Shown here: piece by piece, positions 24,166 through 31,826 of the stretch
Numbering within the stretch: the stretch's first letter is position 1
Layout of the letters: every line of letters begins with the position of its first letter
From: FEN-1073 sp050010135
GTDB lineage: Bacteria > Chloroflexota > Anaerolineae > Anaerolineales > RBG-16-64-43
Length of the DNA: 33,151 nt
Reading direction: 5' to 3'
NCBI GenBank assembly: GCA_050010135.1
Contig: JBEKLP010000027.1
Coordinates: 1-33,151, forward strand
The notes under the pieces: model-generated
What the model was told of the DNA's origin: nothing
Database searches by the model: none
Seen by the model: the letters and a program-made list of their open reading frames with translations, nothing else
Program-made: the position numbers and the translations under genes

Positions 24166-25893
24166 TCAAGACCGCTTGATCGCCCCGCGGTATTCCCTGC
24201 CCGCCAAATTCCCCGTCTGCGGACGGAGGCGCGGAATTGACGCCCTCACACGCGCGCCCTTCCCCGGCTCCGAGGTGACGGTTAATTCGCCGCGGATGGC
24301 ATGCGCCCGTTCCTCCATGTTCGTCAACCCGTGCGACCCGTCGGACCGGCGCTGTGCCGGATCGAACCCGCGGCCGTTGTCGGCCACCTCCAGCACGACC
24401 CGGTCCCCGACCTGCGCCAGGGTCACCTTCAAGCGTGTCGCATTGGCATGGCGGGCGACGTTCGAGAGCGCCTCCTGGGCGATGAGGAAAAGATCGTTGG
24501 CCGCCACCGGCGCAAGCCACCGTCCGGCCTCTTCGGAAAGATCGATCTCGGCGTCGATCGGTTTGGTCATCAGGAATTCGCGCACCAGCATTTGCAAGCC
24601 GACGGCCAGGTTGTCGAAGATAAACCGCTTGGGACGCAGATCTGCGATGTACTCGCGGATGTCGCGGATGACCGCGTTCAGCCCGTCGATCGCGCGCTGC
24701 AATTTGGAACGGGTATCGGGTTCGACTTCGCCCATTTCCAGGAGACCTTCTTCCAGCATCAGCCCGACGGCGTAGATGGACTGGATGATCCCGTCGTGCA
24801 GGTCCATCCCGATCCGCTCGCGCTCCTCGAAAACGGCCAGCCGCTGGGCCTTGCGGTGGAGCAGGCCGTTTTCCACGGCCGTGCCCACACTCAACCCGAC
24901 CGCCTCGAAGAGCGCCTTCTGCCGGGGGGTGAATTCCACCAACTCCGTCGAGGCGAGCATCATCACCCCCATCACCCTGCCTTTGGACAGGAGCGGGATC
25001 CCGAGCAGCATCCGCAGCCCGTTGGCCCGGAAGGCTTCGTCGTCGAAGCCCGGTTCCTGCGGCGGATCGGACACGATGTGGAATTCCTTCGACTCCGCCG
25101 CCCGCCCCACCAGTCCCTCGCCGAGGGAGAAAACATCTTTCTCCCAATAGAATGCCGAAAATTCTCCGCGCTGCATGGCCATGCGCACGTCGCCGGCGTC
25201 CTCCTCCAGGAGGAAGATTTGCCCGCTCCGCGCATGGAAGTGCAGCATCATCCGATCCAACGTTGTGGCAAGGATTCCCTCCAGCTCCAATGTGGTGCTG
25301 GCGGCCAGGGAAACATCGTTGAAAATAGCCAATTCCTGGTTCTGCCGGGTCAGGTCGTTTTCACTTTCCAGGAGCTTTGCGTAACGGCGGGAGTTCTCGA
25401 TCGCCGCCGTGGCCCAGACCGCCAGGAGCAGAATACCTTTTTGTTCAGCGGTCTCGAATCCGGGGTCGCCCGCCTTTCCGACCAGGCAGATTTCCCCCAG
25501 GATCTGTCCCTGGGAAAACATCAGCGCACCCATAAAGGAATGGAGCCGATTCCACCCCGGGGAAAGGCTGGTGCATCGCGGATCGGCCGATAGGTCCGTG
25601 GAAACGAGCGTGCCCCCCTCCCGGTACAGAACGGCGAGCATCTCCAGCCAGGGGACGGAGGAATAAATTCTTTCCCCGGAATCCGGATCCTCCCCCGAAG
25701 ATGCGATCCGTTCCGATCCTCCTTTTTCTTTGTGGAGTGCGACCACGGCGAAGGAGGCGTCCGTCAATTGCCGGGCTGCGGCGGCGGTTTTTTCCAGGAT
25801 GGCCTGCAGCGTAGTCTCCCCCATTAGCTCGAGGCTGATCCGGCGCAGAAAATCTTCCGGGGTTGCGGCGGAGGGATTGGGATGGGTATCCAT
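24166..25893 (-). CDS. GAF-domain sensor histidine kinase (NarL/DesK-type)
   Basis: A 575-aa cytosolic kinase without membrane segments. Two GAF-type sensor domains (about residues 25-170 and 190-345) are followed by a HisKA_3 dimerisation helix with the phospho-acceptor H366 in 'GMDLHDGIIQSIYAV', then an HATPase_c domain with N-box 'QEALSNVARHA', G1 'VADNGRGFD' and G2 'SHGLTNMEERA'. Proteins of this class usually phosphorylate a LuxR/NarL-type response regulator; none is adjacent, so it is an orphan here. The GAF ligand (gas, redox cofactor, nucleotide) cannot be read from the sequence. The ATG is 11 nt after a TATAAT box, so the mRNA leader is only about 5 nt. Confidence 0.9.
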   Translation of the reverse strand: MDTHPNPSAATPEDFLRRISLELMGETTLQAILEKTAAAARQLTDASFAVVALHKEKGGSERIASSGEDPDSGERIYSSVPWLEMLAVLYREGGTLVSTDLSADPRCTSLSPGWNRLHSFMGALMFSQGQILGEICLVGKAGDPGFETAEQKGILLLAVWATAAIENSRRYAKLLESENDLTRQNQELAIFNDVSLAASTTLELEGILATTLDRMMLHFHARSGQIFLLEEDAGDVRMAMQRGEFSAFYWEKDVFSLGEGLVGRAAESKEFHIVSDPPQEPGFDDEAFRANGLRMLLGIPLLSKGRVMGVMMLASTELVEFTPRQKALFEAVGLSVGTAVENGLLHRKAQRLAVFEERERIGMDLHDGIIQSIYAVGLMLEEGLLEMGEVEPDTRSKLQRAIDGLNAVIRDIREYIADLRPKRFIFDNLAVGLQMLVREFLMTKPIDAEIDLSEEAGRWLAPVAANDLFLIAQEALSNVARHANATRLKVTLAQVGDRVVLEVADNGRGFDPAQRRSDGSHGLTNMEERAHAIRGELTVTSEPGKGARVRASIPRLRPQTGNLAGREYRGAIKRS

Positions 25894-25904
25894 AGGTTGT
25901 AATG

Positions 25905-25910
25905 ATTATA
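25905..25910 (-). promoter_or_regulatory. -10 box of the histidine kinase gene
   Basis: A perfect TATAAT on the minus strand, 11 nt from the kinase ATG and directly after the leuS terminator hairpin, which occupies the place where a -35 would be. Near-leaderless arrangement. Confidence 0.5.
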
Positions 25911-25917
25911 AATGAAA

Positions 25918-25939
25918 GGGGCCGGTTGCATCCGGCCCC
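25918..25939 (-). terminator. Intrinsic terminator of leuS
   Basis: A perfect 8-bp GC stem (25918-25925 with 25932-25939) with a 6-nt loop, 12 nt beyond the leuS stop and followed on the minus strand by TTTCATTTAT. Confidence 0.8.
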
Positions 25940-25951
25940 GACGATTGGAAT

Positions 25952-28900
25952 TCACACCACCAGGTTGATCAATTTATCCGGGACGTAGATCACGTGCCGC
26001 GGCTCTTTTCCGGCCAGCCATTTTTGCACCGCAACGCTTGCCAAAGCCAACCTGCGGGCTTCGTCTTCGCCGGCCCCAATGGGGAGTTGCAGCCGCTCGC
26101 GAACTTTCCCGTTCACCTGGACCACAATCGTGGCCTCTTCCTCTGCGGCAAGCGCCGGATCGAACGTCGGCCATTTCTGCAGGTGAATCGAGACCGTCCC
26201 CGCCCCTTTGCGGTGGTGCCAGAGTTCCTCGGCCAAATGCGTCGCAATGGGGGACATCATCAGCATCAGGTTGTCCGCCGCTTCCTCCCAGACCGGCGTC
26301 CCATACAAGGAGGTTTCGCGGTATTTATACAGCGTATTGGTGAATTCCATCAGCGCGGAGATGACGGTGTTGAACTCGAAATTCTCGAAATCCCGCGTCG
26401 CCCGGCGGATGGTCTGATGCATCGCCCGGGAGAGGATTCGGTCCGCATGCTCCCCGGCATCGGTGGACGTGTTCTTGGGAGCTTGAGTCAACAGGATCCA
26501 GACGCGGTTGAGCCAGCGATGGGTTCCTTCGATCCCTTGGGAGTTCCACGGCGCCCCCTGAGACCAGCGGGCGAAGAACATCAGGTAGGCGCGCACGGTA
26601 TCAGCGCCGTATTTCTTTACCAGGTCGTCGGGCGCCATCACGTTGCCGCGGCTCTTGGACATCTTCTCCGAATCCTCGCCCAGGATGATCCCCTGGTTGC
26701 GCAGTTGCAGCATCGGTTCGGGCCCACGCGTGATGCCCATATCGCGGAGGGCCTTGTGGAAGAAGCGCGTGTAGATCAGGTGCATCGTCGCGTGTTCTAT
26801 GCCGCCGGTATAGCAGTCGACCGGCATCCAGTAATCGTACTCGGCCGGATCGAACGGGCCGCGGTTGTAATGCGGACTCAGATAGCGCAGGTGGTACCAC
26901 GAGGAACACATGAAGGTGTCCATCGTGTCCGTGTCGCGTTCGGCCGGCCCGCCGCATACGGGGCAGACGGTCTTGGCCCAGGTGGGATGCAGCTTGAGCG
27001 GGCTTTCGCCCGTGGGTTTCCAGGCGACGTCGTCAGGGAGGAGCACCGGAAGCTGATCCTCCGGCACGGGCACCTGGCCGTGAACGGGGCAGTAAACCAT
27101 CGGGATCGGCGCGCCCCAGTACCGCTGGCGGGAAATCAGCCAATCGCGCAGCCGATAGGTAACCGCCGGGCCGCCGGTGCCGCGGGCCGCCAGCCACTCC
27201 GAGACCTTCCGCACTCCCTCCGTGCCGGGTGTGCCGCTGAACTCAGCGGAATGGATCAATTCCCCCTGCTGGTCGTGGAACAGCGCGTCGCGGTAGAAAT
27301 CCACCGCCCAAACCATTTCCATCAGCGAACGCTTTTCGCGGACGTTCGGCTCCAGTTCCTGGCAGCGTGCCAGGATCTCCTGCTCGGAATCGATGCTGTC
27401 CCACGTGCGAACGCCGTCCGGGAAGATGAATACCCAGCGCGTGCCGACGATCTCGTTCCACGAGCTGGGATTGAGATGCGCCCGGGCGATCTCGATATAG
27501 CGGTCGGTCTTTTCCGGGGGGATAGTAATGTAGAGGGAACCCTGCCGCTCTTCAAAGGGAATTTCCTCCGCCCGGAGCGCATCGGCCAGCCCCGGCTGCA
27601 TGGTTTTCCCGAGCGCGAAGGATTTAGTCAGCCCGTCGATGCGGTTGATCACCGGCAGGATCGGCAGCCCATACTTCATCGCGAAATCGAAGTCGCGCCG
27701 GTCGTGGGCCGGCACGGCCATGATCGCCCCGGTGCCGTAGGTGATCAGCACGTAGTCGGCGATCCAGATCGGGATGCGCACGCCGTTGACGGGGTTGACG
27801 GCAAATCCGCCGGTGAACACGCCCGTTTTATCCTTATCCGCCGATTCGCGCTGGATATCGGTCTGCCGCACCGCCTGCCGTACATAGGCTTCGACCTCCG
27901 CCCTGTTTTCGGAGGCGGTTATTTTTTCCACGAGCGGATGTTCCGGCGCCAGCACCATGAAAGTGGCGCCCCAGAGCGTGTCCGGCCGGGTAGTGAATAC
28001 CTCAAGCGGATCCCCGTCCTCGGTCCGGAAGATAACCCGGGCTCCCTCGCTGCGCCCGATCCAGTTGGTCTGCAGCGTCTTCACCCGATCGGGCCAGTCG
28101 CAATGGGAAAAATCCAGCAGCTCCTCGGCGTAGTTGGTCAGCCGGAAGAACCATTGGTCGAGATTCTTCTTAATCACCGGGGTGCCGCAGCGCTCGCAAT
28201 GCCGGTCGTCGCCCCATACTTGCTCGCGCGCCAGGGTCGTATTGCAGTTTGGGCACCAATCCACCGGCGACATTTTCTTATAGGCCAGCCTCTTCTTGAA
28301 GAGTTGGACGAAGAACCATTGCGTCCAGCGGTAATACTCCGGGTCGGAGGAGACCGCCTCGCGCGTCCAATCCCACATCGCGCCCATCGCCCGCAACTGG
28401 GTGCGCATCTGTTCGATATTCGCGTAGGTCCATTTGCGGGGATGAACCCCCACCTTGATCGCGGCATTCTCCGCCGGGAGACCGAAGGCGTCGAACCCGA
28501 TCGGGAACATCACGTTGTATCCGCGCATTCGCATAAAGCGCGCTCGCGCGTCCGAGGGCGTCATCGCGTACCAATGGCCCATATGCAGGTCGCCGCTCGG
28601 ATAGGGCAGCATGGTGAGCGCGTAGAATTTTTTCAGCGTCGGATCCACCACCGCCCGATACAGGCCGTCCTGCTCCCAGCGCTTCTGCCACTTGGGTTCC
28701 AGAACCCGGGGCTGATAGATGCCGCCTTCCGTTATCGTGGCCACTCCGACTGGTAGAGCTTTCGGTTGGGCAGGTGCCGGGCGCTCGGCGGGACCCACGG
28801 TTCTCAATGCACGTACCATTCGATTGATTGCGATCGCCTCGGATTTCCGCGCGGCGGATCCCGCACCTTCACCCTTGGACTTTCCCACCCGTTTGGAAAC

Positions 28901-29032
28901 AGCAGGTTTGGGCGTGGAAAGTCGCTTCCGCGTGACAACTTTTTCGGCGCGCTTTCTATTCCTGGGCGGCGCAGATGATTTTCGTGCGGCTGCTTTCTTT
29001 CCAGGTTTGGCGTTTTTCTTCGATGCGGGCAT
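25952..29032 (-). CDS. leuS: Leucyl-tRNA synthetase with a basic N-terminal extension
   Basis: A 1026-aa class I synthetase. The catalytic body starts at about residue 105 ('IYQPRVLEPKWQKRWEQDG'). It has HMGH (150-153), a zinc-like pair 'CPNC...CERC', the CP1 editing domain with 'TTRPDTLWGATFMVLAPEH' and 'VPAHDRRDFDFA', then 'KMSKSRGNV' and the anticodon and C-terminal domains. Bacterial LeuRS is normally about 800-870 aa. The first 100 or so residues here are extra: Lys/Arg/Ala/Ser/Pro-rich ('KKNAKPGKKAAARKSSAPP'), like a histone-H1 tail. The long start is supported by AGGAGG 5 nt before the ATG at 29032. The gene is controlled by a leucine T-box; a MITE-like hairpin element lies between T-box and ribosome site. 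Confidence 0.95.
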   Translation of the reverse strand: MPASKKNAKPGKKAAARKSSAPPRNRKRAEKVVTRKRLSTPKPAVSKRVGKSKGEGAGSAARKSEAIAINRMVRALRTVGPAERPAPAQPKALPVGVATITEGGIYQPRVLEPKWQKRWEQDGLYRAVVDPTLKKFYALTMLPYPSGDLHMGHWYAMTPSDARARFMRMRGYNVMFPIGFDAFGLPAENAAIKVGVHPRKWTYANIEQMRTQLRAMGAMWDWTREAVSSDPEYYRWTQWFFVQLFKKRLAYKKMSPVDWCPNCNTTLAREQVWGDDRHCERCGTPVIKKNLDQWFFRLTNYAEELLDFSHCDWPDRVKTLQTNWIGRSEGARVIFRTEDGDPLEVFTTRPDTLWGATFMVLAPEHPLVEKITASENRAEVEAYVRQAVRQTDIQRESADKDKTGVFTGGFAVNPVNGVRIPIWIADYVLITYGTGAIMAVPAHDRRDFDFAMKYGLPILPVINRIDGLTKSFALGKTMQPGLADALRAEEIPFEERQGSLYITIPPEKTDRYIEIARAHLNPSSWNEIVGTRWVFIFPDGVRTWDSIDSEQEILARCQELEPNVREKRSLMEMVWAVDFYRDALFHDQQGELIHSAEFSGTPGTEGVRKVSEWLAARGTGGPAVTYRLRDWLISRQRYWGAPIPMVYCPVHGQVPVPEDQLPVLLPDDVAWKPTGESPLKLHPTWAKTVCPVCGGPAERDTDTMDTFMCSSWYHLRYLSPHYNRGPFDPAEYDYWMPVDCYTGGIEHATMHLIYTRFFHKALRDMGITRGPEPMLQLRNQGIILGEDSEKMSKSRGNVMAPDDLVKKYGADTVRAYLMFFARWSQGAPWNSQGIEGTHRWLNRVWILLTQAPKNTSTDAGEHADRILSRAMHQTIRRATRDFENFEFNTVISALMEFTNTLYKYRETSLYGTPVWEEAADNLMLMMSPIATHLAEELWHHRKGAGTVSIHLQKWPTFDPALAAEEEATIVVQVNGKVRERLQLPIGAGEDEARRLALASVAVQKWLAGKEPRHVIYVPDKLINLVV

Positions 29033-29047
29033 GGGATCCTCCTGCTT

Positions 29048-29137
29048 CTGACCTAACTCCCTATCCCCGGCTTTGCCCCCCCTTCCCCTCTTCCTTATAA
29101 GGGAAGAGGGGAAGGGGGGGTTGGGTTATTAGGTCAG
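29048..29137. repeat. MITE/REP-like palindromic element in the leuS leader
   Basis: A 90-nt element bounded by 9-bp inverted ends (29048-29056, CTGACCTAA, with 29129-29137, TTAGGTCAG) around a 19-bp perfect C/G-rich stem (29076-29094 with 29102-29120) and a short TTATAA tip. It lies after the T-box terminator and ends 5 nt before the AGGAGG site of leuS. Such G-rich palindromes with TTAGGTC-like ends look like small non-autonomous mobile elements; only one copy is visible here. The RNA hairpin would be very stable next to the ribosome site. Confidence 0.8.
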
Positions 29138-29140
29138 GAA

Positions 29141-29392
29141 CAAAAAATCCCCTTCGCCAGGGACGAAGAGGATTCGCGGTACCACCCTGATTACCCCAAT
29201 GTGCGGGGTCTCTCGTGCGCTGTATCGGGCTGACCCGCCTGGGGTTACTCCTAGTTCACCTCAGGTGCGCGTCCTATAGGAACCGTTCCTTGGGACTTGC
29301 CGGCGAGTTCGGCCTCCGTGCGTTCCGCATACGCTTGCGGGGTTTTCATCACATCGCCCCGCTTTCTGGCGGATGGCCTACTGCTCCGGTTT
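29141..29392 (-). promoter_or_regulatory. Leucine T-box riboswitch controlling leuS
   Basis: On the minus strand the core T-box sequence AGGGTGGTACCGCG lies at 29175-29188. Stem I shows the loop-E pair: AGTA (29379-29382) opposite GAA (29308-29310), flanked by GGCC/GGCC, immediately followed by the specifier CTC (29305-29307), a leucine codon. Stem III (CCCC/GGGG around 29194-29212) precedes the antiterminator. Uncharged tRNA-Leu would pair its anticodon with CUC and its ACCA end with UGGU, blocking the terminator at 29146-29174 so that leuS is transcribed under leucine starvation. No convincing promoter lies between the T-box and the tRNA-Ala gene 42 nt upstream. Confidence 0.95.
29146..29174 (-). 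terminator. Regulated terminator of the leucine T-box
   Basis: An 11-bp stem (29164-29174 with 29146-29156) with a 7-nt loop, ending in a run of six T on the minus strand. Its 5' arm starts directly after the T-box core, so the antiterminator and terminator compete. Confidence 0.92.
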
Positions 29393-29433
29393 TACGCTTT
29401 TTGTATGCAGTTGTAAGACCGCTGTTACAGCAG

Positions 29434-29506
29434 TGGACCTGGAGGGATTCGAACCCTCGGCCTTCTCAATGCCATTGAGACGCGCTCCCAACTGCGCTAC
29501 AGGCCC
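29434..29506 (-). tRNA. tRNA-Ala(GGC)
   Basis: A 73-nt tRNA on the minus strand. Acceptor GGGCCTG pairs with CAGGTCC, including the G3-U70 wobble that defines alanine identity. Anticodon loop ATGGCAT gives GGC (reads GCC/GCU); T-loop GTTCGAATC. The CCA is not encoded (A73 is followed by CTG), so a CCA-adding enzyme is needed. It has its own promoter at 29518-29546. Confidence 0.97.
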
Positions 29507-29517
29507 GATAGAAGGCA

Positions 29518-29546
29518 ATTCTACCCGGGAGGGAGCCCGGCGTCAA
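29518..29546 (-). promoter_or_regulatory. Promoter of tRNA-Ala(GGC), possibly also feeding the leuS T-box
   Basis: On the minus strand -35 TTGACG (29541-29546) and -10 TAGAAT (29518-29523) are 17 nt apart. Start near 29511, 5 nt before the tRNA. Since no promoter is obvious after the tRNA, this may drive tRNA-Ala and leuS together. Confidence 0.85.
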
Positions 29547-29547
29547 T

Positions 29548-29580
29548 AATGTAGCCGCGATCGACGATCGCGGCTACATT
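29548..29580. repeat. Perfect 15-bp palindrome, terminator-like or REP-like
   Basis: Arms 29548-29562 and 29566-29580 are exact inverted copies (AATGTAGCCGCGATC type) around a 3-nt centre. It follows tRNA-Ala(CGC) on the minus strand and abuts the -35 of the next promoter, so it can serve as a terminator, although the tail ATTATTG is a weak T-tract. The near-perfect symmetry also fits intergenic repeats; one copy is seen here. Confidence 0.75.
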
Positions 29581-29597
29581 TTCTTCGACCATTGCTG

Positions 29598-29670
29598 TGG
29601 ACCTGGAGGGATTCGAACCCTCGGCCTCTTCAGTGCGATTGAAGCGCGCTCCCAACTGCGCTACAGGCCC
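29598..29670 (-). tRNA. tRNA-Ala(CGC)
   Basis: A 73-nt tRNA on the minus strand, matching the neighbouring tRNA-Ala(GGC) except in and beside the anticodon arm. The anticodon loop ATCGCAC gives CGC (reads GCG). It keeps G3-U70 and lacks an encoded CCA. The pair looks like a local duplication followed by anticodon-arm change or gene conversion. Confidence 0.97.
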
Positions 29671-29685
29671 ATTGGCGAAGCAGAT

Positions 29686-29715
29686 ATTCTACCTCGCAGC
29701 TTTCGGATGTGTCAA
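29686..29715 (-). promoter_or_regulatory. Promoter of tRNA-Ala(CGC)
   Basis: On the minus strand a perfect -35 TTGACA (29710-29715) and -10 TAGAAT (29686-29691) are 18 nt apart. The -10 ends 15 nt before the mature 5' end of the tRNA. Confidence 0.88.
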
Positions 29716-29759
29716 GCAAAACGGGTGCGCACCGCGTACCTTTGCACACGCTCGCCGAT

Positions 29760-30887
29760 CTATCCACCCTGTGTTCCGGTTTGGTCGACGGTATTTTTAT
29801 GACGCCCGATCCCCCCGTCGACCGCCTGTCTCAACCCCCGCATCCGGAGCGCAAAGAGAATCCAGGATACCAGCAAGACCAGCGTCCAGTACGGCGCGCT
29901 CCACCAGTACATCAAATCCCGGAAGGGCAGGAAGAGATACGGGAGATTGATCAACCCAGAAAGCACCGCACCTTCCCAGCGCCTTGCCAGGAGCAACGGT
30001 ACCGCACCGATGACATACACCACGATGAGATTATTGCCGGCTGTATAGGGAGCCAGCAGCAGCGACGCCGATAGAAAGAAGGCCGCCGCCTCGCGTGAGT
30101 ACCCCCGGCAATATTTTGCGGCAATAAAAACCGTAAGCAGGAGGAGGATTGCCCAAAGCCCGACGGCCGCACCTGCAGACAAGCCTCCCCGCTGGATGGT
30201 GGTCAGGAGAGAACTGTCCATGATGCTGCCCCGATATTGCGAAGTGACCACCGAAGCGATCCAATCCCGCCCCTTCCAGATCATACATGGAAGGACAACC
30301 AGGGCCGACAGACCAATGGTTTCCAGCCATTTTCGTGCCGTCCACGCCCTGCCCGCAACAAGGGGGAGGAAAAGTAAAAGGATCCAGGTTTCCTGCACCT
30401 TGGTTGCGGATAGCAATATTCCAAGCGCAAAAACGACCGGTTCCCTCCGGAGAATGCCGGCCTCCACTAGCAGCAATCCGGCGACGATCAGGAATTCGAC
30501 GTTGCCGTCGACAATCGTGCGGAGAACCGGGAAGCCGAGCATCAGGGCGAGCGCCGCCAGGATGAACTTTCTTCCTTCCAGCCGATCCCTCTGCAAGCTT
30601 AGCGGCACAACCGCAAGGGTGAGGAACGCGATCACTCCCCATCCGGCCTGGACCGGGAGCATACCAGCCGGTACCAGGAGCAGACCGCTCCACGGGGGAA
30701 TCCGCAAACCGCTTGCGGCGCCATAGAATAGATCCCAGTTTTTTACTCCGATCCGGATGCTGATCCAATCCAAGGCGAGCGTTGTGCCCGCAATCGGGAT
30801 TCTCATGAAGAAGATGGCGGTTACGATCAAAACCGCCAGCAACAGGAGACCCGTGATTAAAATGGGAATGAGTTTGGATGCGGTCAT
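29760..30887 (-). CDS. Polytopic membrane protein, GT87 (DUF2029)-like mannosyltransferase family
   Basis: A 375-aa protein with about nine to ten membrane helices. After helix 1 a loop reads 'LDWISIRIGVKNWDLFYG', the place where GT87/DUF2029 polyprenol-phosphate sugar transferases keep an acidic residue; later 'LGILLSATKVQETWILLLF' and 'LLLAPYTAGNNLIVVYVIG' also fit this family. The likely activity is transfer of a sugar from a lipid carrier at the outer face of the membrane; donor and acceptor are unknown. The ATG at 30887 has GGAGGT at 6-nt spacing; an in-frame ATG at 30917 also has a purine-rich site and would add 10 residues. It follows the M28 peptidase gene by 45 nt, same strand. Confidence 0.7.
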   Translation of the reverse strand: MTASKLIPILITGLLLLAVLIVTAIFFMRIPIAGTTLALDWISIRIGVKNWDLFYGAASGLRIPPWSGLLLVPAGMLPVQAGWGVIAFLTLAVVPLSLQRDRLEGRKFILAALALMLGFPVLRTIVDGNVEFLIVAGLLLVEAGILRREPVVFALGILLSATKVQETWILLLFLPLVAGRAWTARKWLETIGLSALVVLPCMIWKGRDWIASVVTSQYRGSIMDSSLLTTIQRGGLSAGAAVGLWAILLLLTVFIAAKYCRGYSREAAAFFLSASLLLAPYTAGNNLIVVYVIGAVPLLLARRWEGAVLSGLINLPYLFLPFRDLMYWWSAPYWTLVLLVSWILFALRMRGLRQAVDGGIGRHKNTVDQTGTQGG

Positions 30888-30932
30888 CCGCGCACCTCCC
30901 GAAAAGATTTCCGGCATGATCCTCTCCGCACT

Positions 30933-31826
30933 CTATCCCCCCTTCTCCAGCCAGACCTCGATCATCCGGCCGATCCGTTCCAGGCTCGCGGCCGAGATTT
31001 TATCCAGCGTATCACCGGTTGTATGCCAGTAGGGATAATCGAAATCGATGATATCAACCGATGGAATGCCCAGGTCGCGAAAGGGGATGTGGTCGTCCAG
31101 CATTGTATATCTCAACGATGGAATGAATTCCTTCCCGTATCCCAAATCCCCGGCCGTCGCCCAAATTTCTTGGCGCAACGCCGGGTCGGAATTTCCCTCC
31201 CAATAGAACTGCTGGTCATTGTCCGCCACCATGTCCAGAAGAACCATGGCCCGGAAATCGATTCCCGAGGCAAGCTGGTTTTTCACGAGCATCGCGAATT
31301 GCCGCGAACCTACGATCCAGTTCCAACCATCCAAATCACCGTTGTCTTCCGCATCGAAAAAGACGAGCCAAACCTGATGCCGGGACCAATCCAGATCGAG
31401 GACGCGGGCGAGCTCCAAGAGGACGACCACGCCGGAAGCGCCGTCGTCCGCACCCAGAACCGGAGCGGAACACCCGCCGTCCGGCTGATCCGCGCATCGG
31501 CGTGAATCATAATGCGCGCCCAGCAGCGTTATCGGCCCCTGCCCCTTGCGGCCGATGAGATTCCGCACCGGCGTATTCCTGTAGGTTCCATCGTCGGTTG
31601 CAACCGTCCAGCCATCCTGCTTCAATTTTTTCAGGATCCAATCCCCGGCTTTGCGATCGGCTTCCGTCCCGCTGACGCGCGGACCGAATTGCAGGAATTC
31701 CGTCGCCAGTTGGAAGGCTTGCTCGCCGGAGAAGGTACGTGGTATGGAGAGTGCGCAACCGCCCAACATCAACCCAAGCGCGCCCGCGGCCAAGAAGCGC
31801 AGAAAAAAACGTGGGACGATATTCAC
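30933..31826 (-). CDS. M28-family zinc peptidase lipoprotein
   Basis: A 297-aa exported metallopeptidase. The N-terminus is a lipoprotein signal peptide ending in the lipobox LGGC. The M28 di-zinc ligands are all visible: 'LLGAHYDSR' (His, Asp), 'GADDGASGV' (bridging Asp), 'FDAEDNGD' (Glu), 'LLDMVADN' (Asp) and 'YWHTTGDT' (His). The family includes aminopeptidases and glutaminyl-peptide cyclases; 'FDAEDNGD' followed by 'GWNWIVGS' leans toward the cyclase-like branch, without certainty. The GTG at 31824-31826 is chosen: it overlaps the trmFO stop by 4 nt and gives a clean signal peptide. A longer frame from GTG 31850 adds eight unneeded residues before it. Confidence 0.9.
   Translation of the reverse strand: MNIVPRFFLRFLAAGALGLMLGGCALSIPRTFSGEQAFQLATEFLQFGPRVSGTEADRKAGDWILKKLKQDGWTVATDDGTYRNTPVRNLIGRKGQGPITLLGAHYDSRRCADQPDGGCSAPVLGADDGASGVVVLLELARVLDLDWSRHQVWLVFFDAEDNGDLDGWNWIVGSRQFAMLVKNQLASGIDFRAMVLLDMVADNDQQFYWEGNSDPALRQEIWATAGDLGYGKEFIPSLRYTMLDDHIPFRDLGIPSVDIIDFDYPYWHTTGDTLDKISAASLERIGRMIEVWLEKGG

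Noticed and set aside
24301..25593. A 430-codon plus-strand frame opposite the histidine kinase, and similar long antisense frames at 7359-8603 and 14398-15675
   Set aside because: Same shadow effect. No ribosome sites or recognisable domains, and the minus-strand genes are complete with all motifs.
25994..28756. A 920-codon open frame on the plus strand opposite leuS
   Set aside because: It is the antisense shadow of a GC-rich gene with third-position bias. The translation is His/Arg/Pro-rich without domains, and leuS on the other strand is unambiguous.
29716..29759. A terminator after the GT87-like gene around the palindrome GGTGCGCACC
   Set aside because: The palindrome leaves almost no loop and only CGTTTTG follows; too weak to call.
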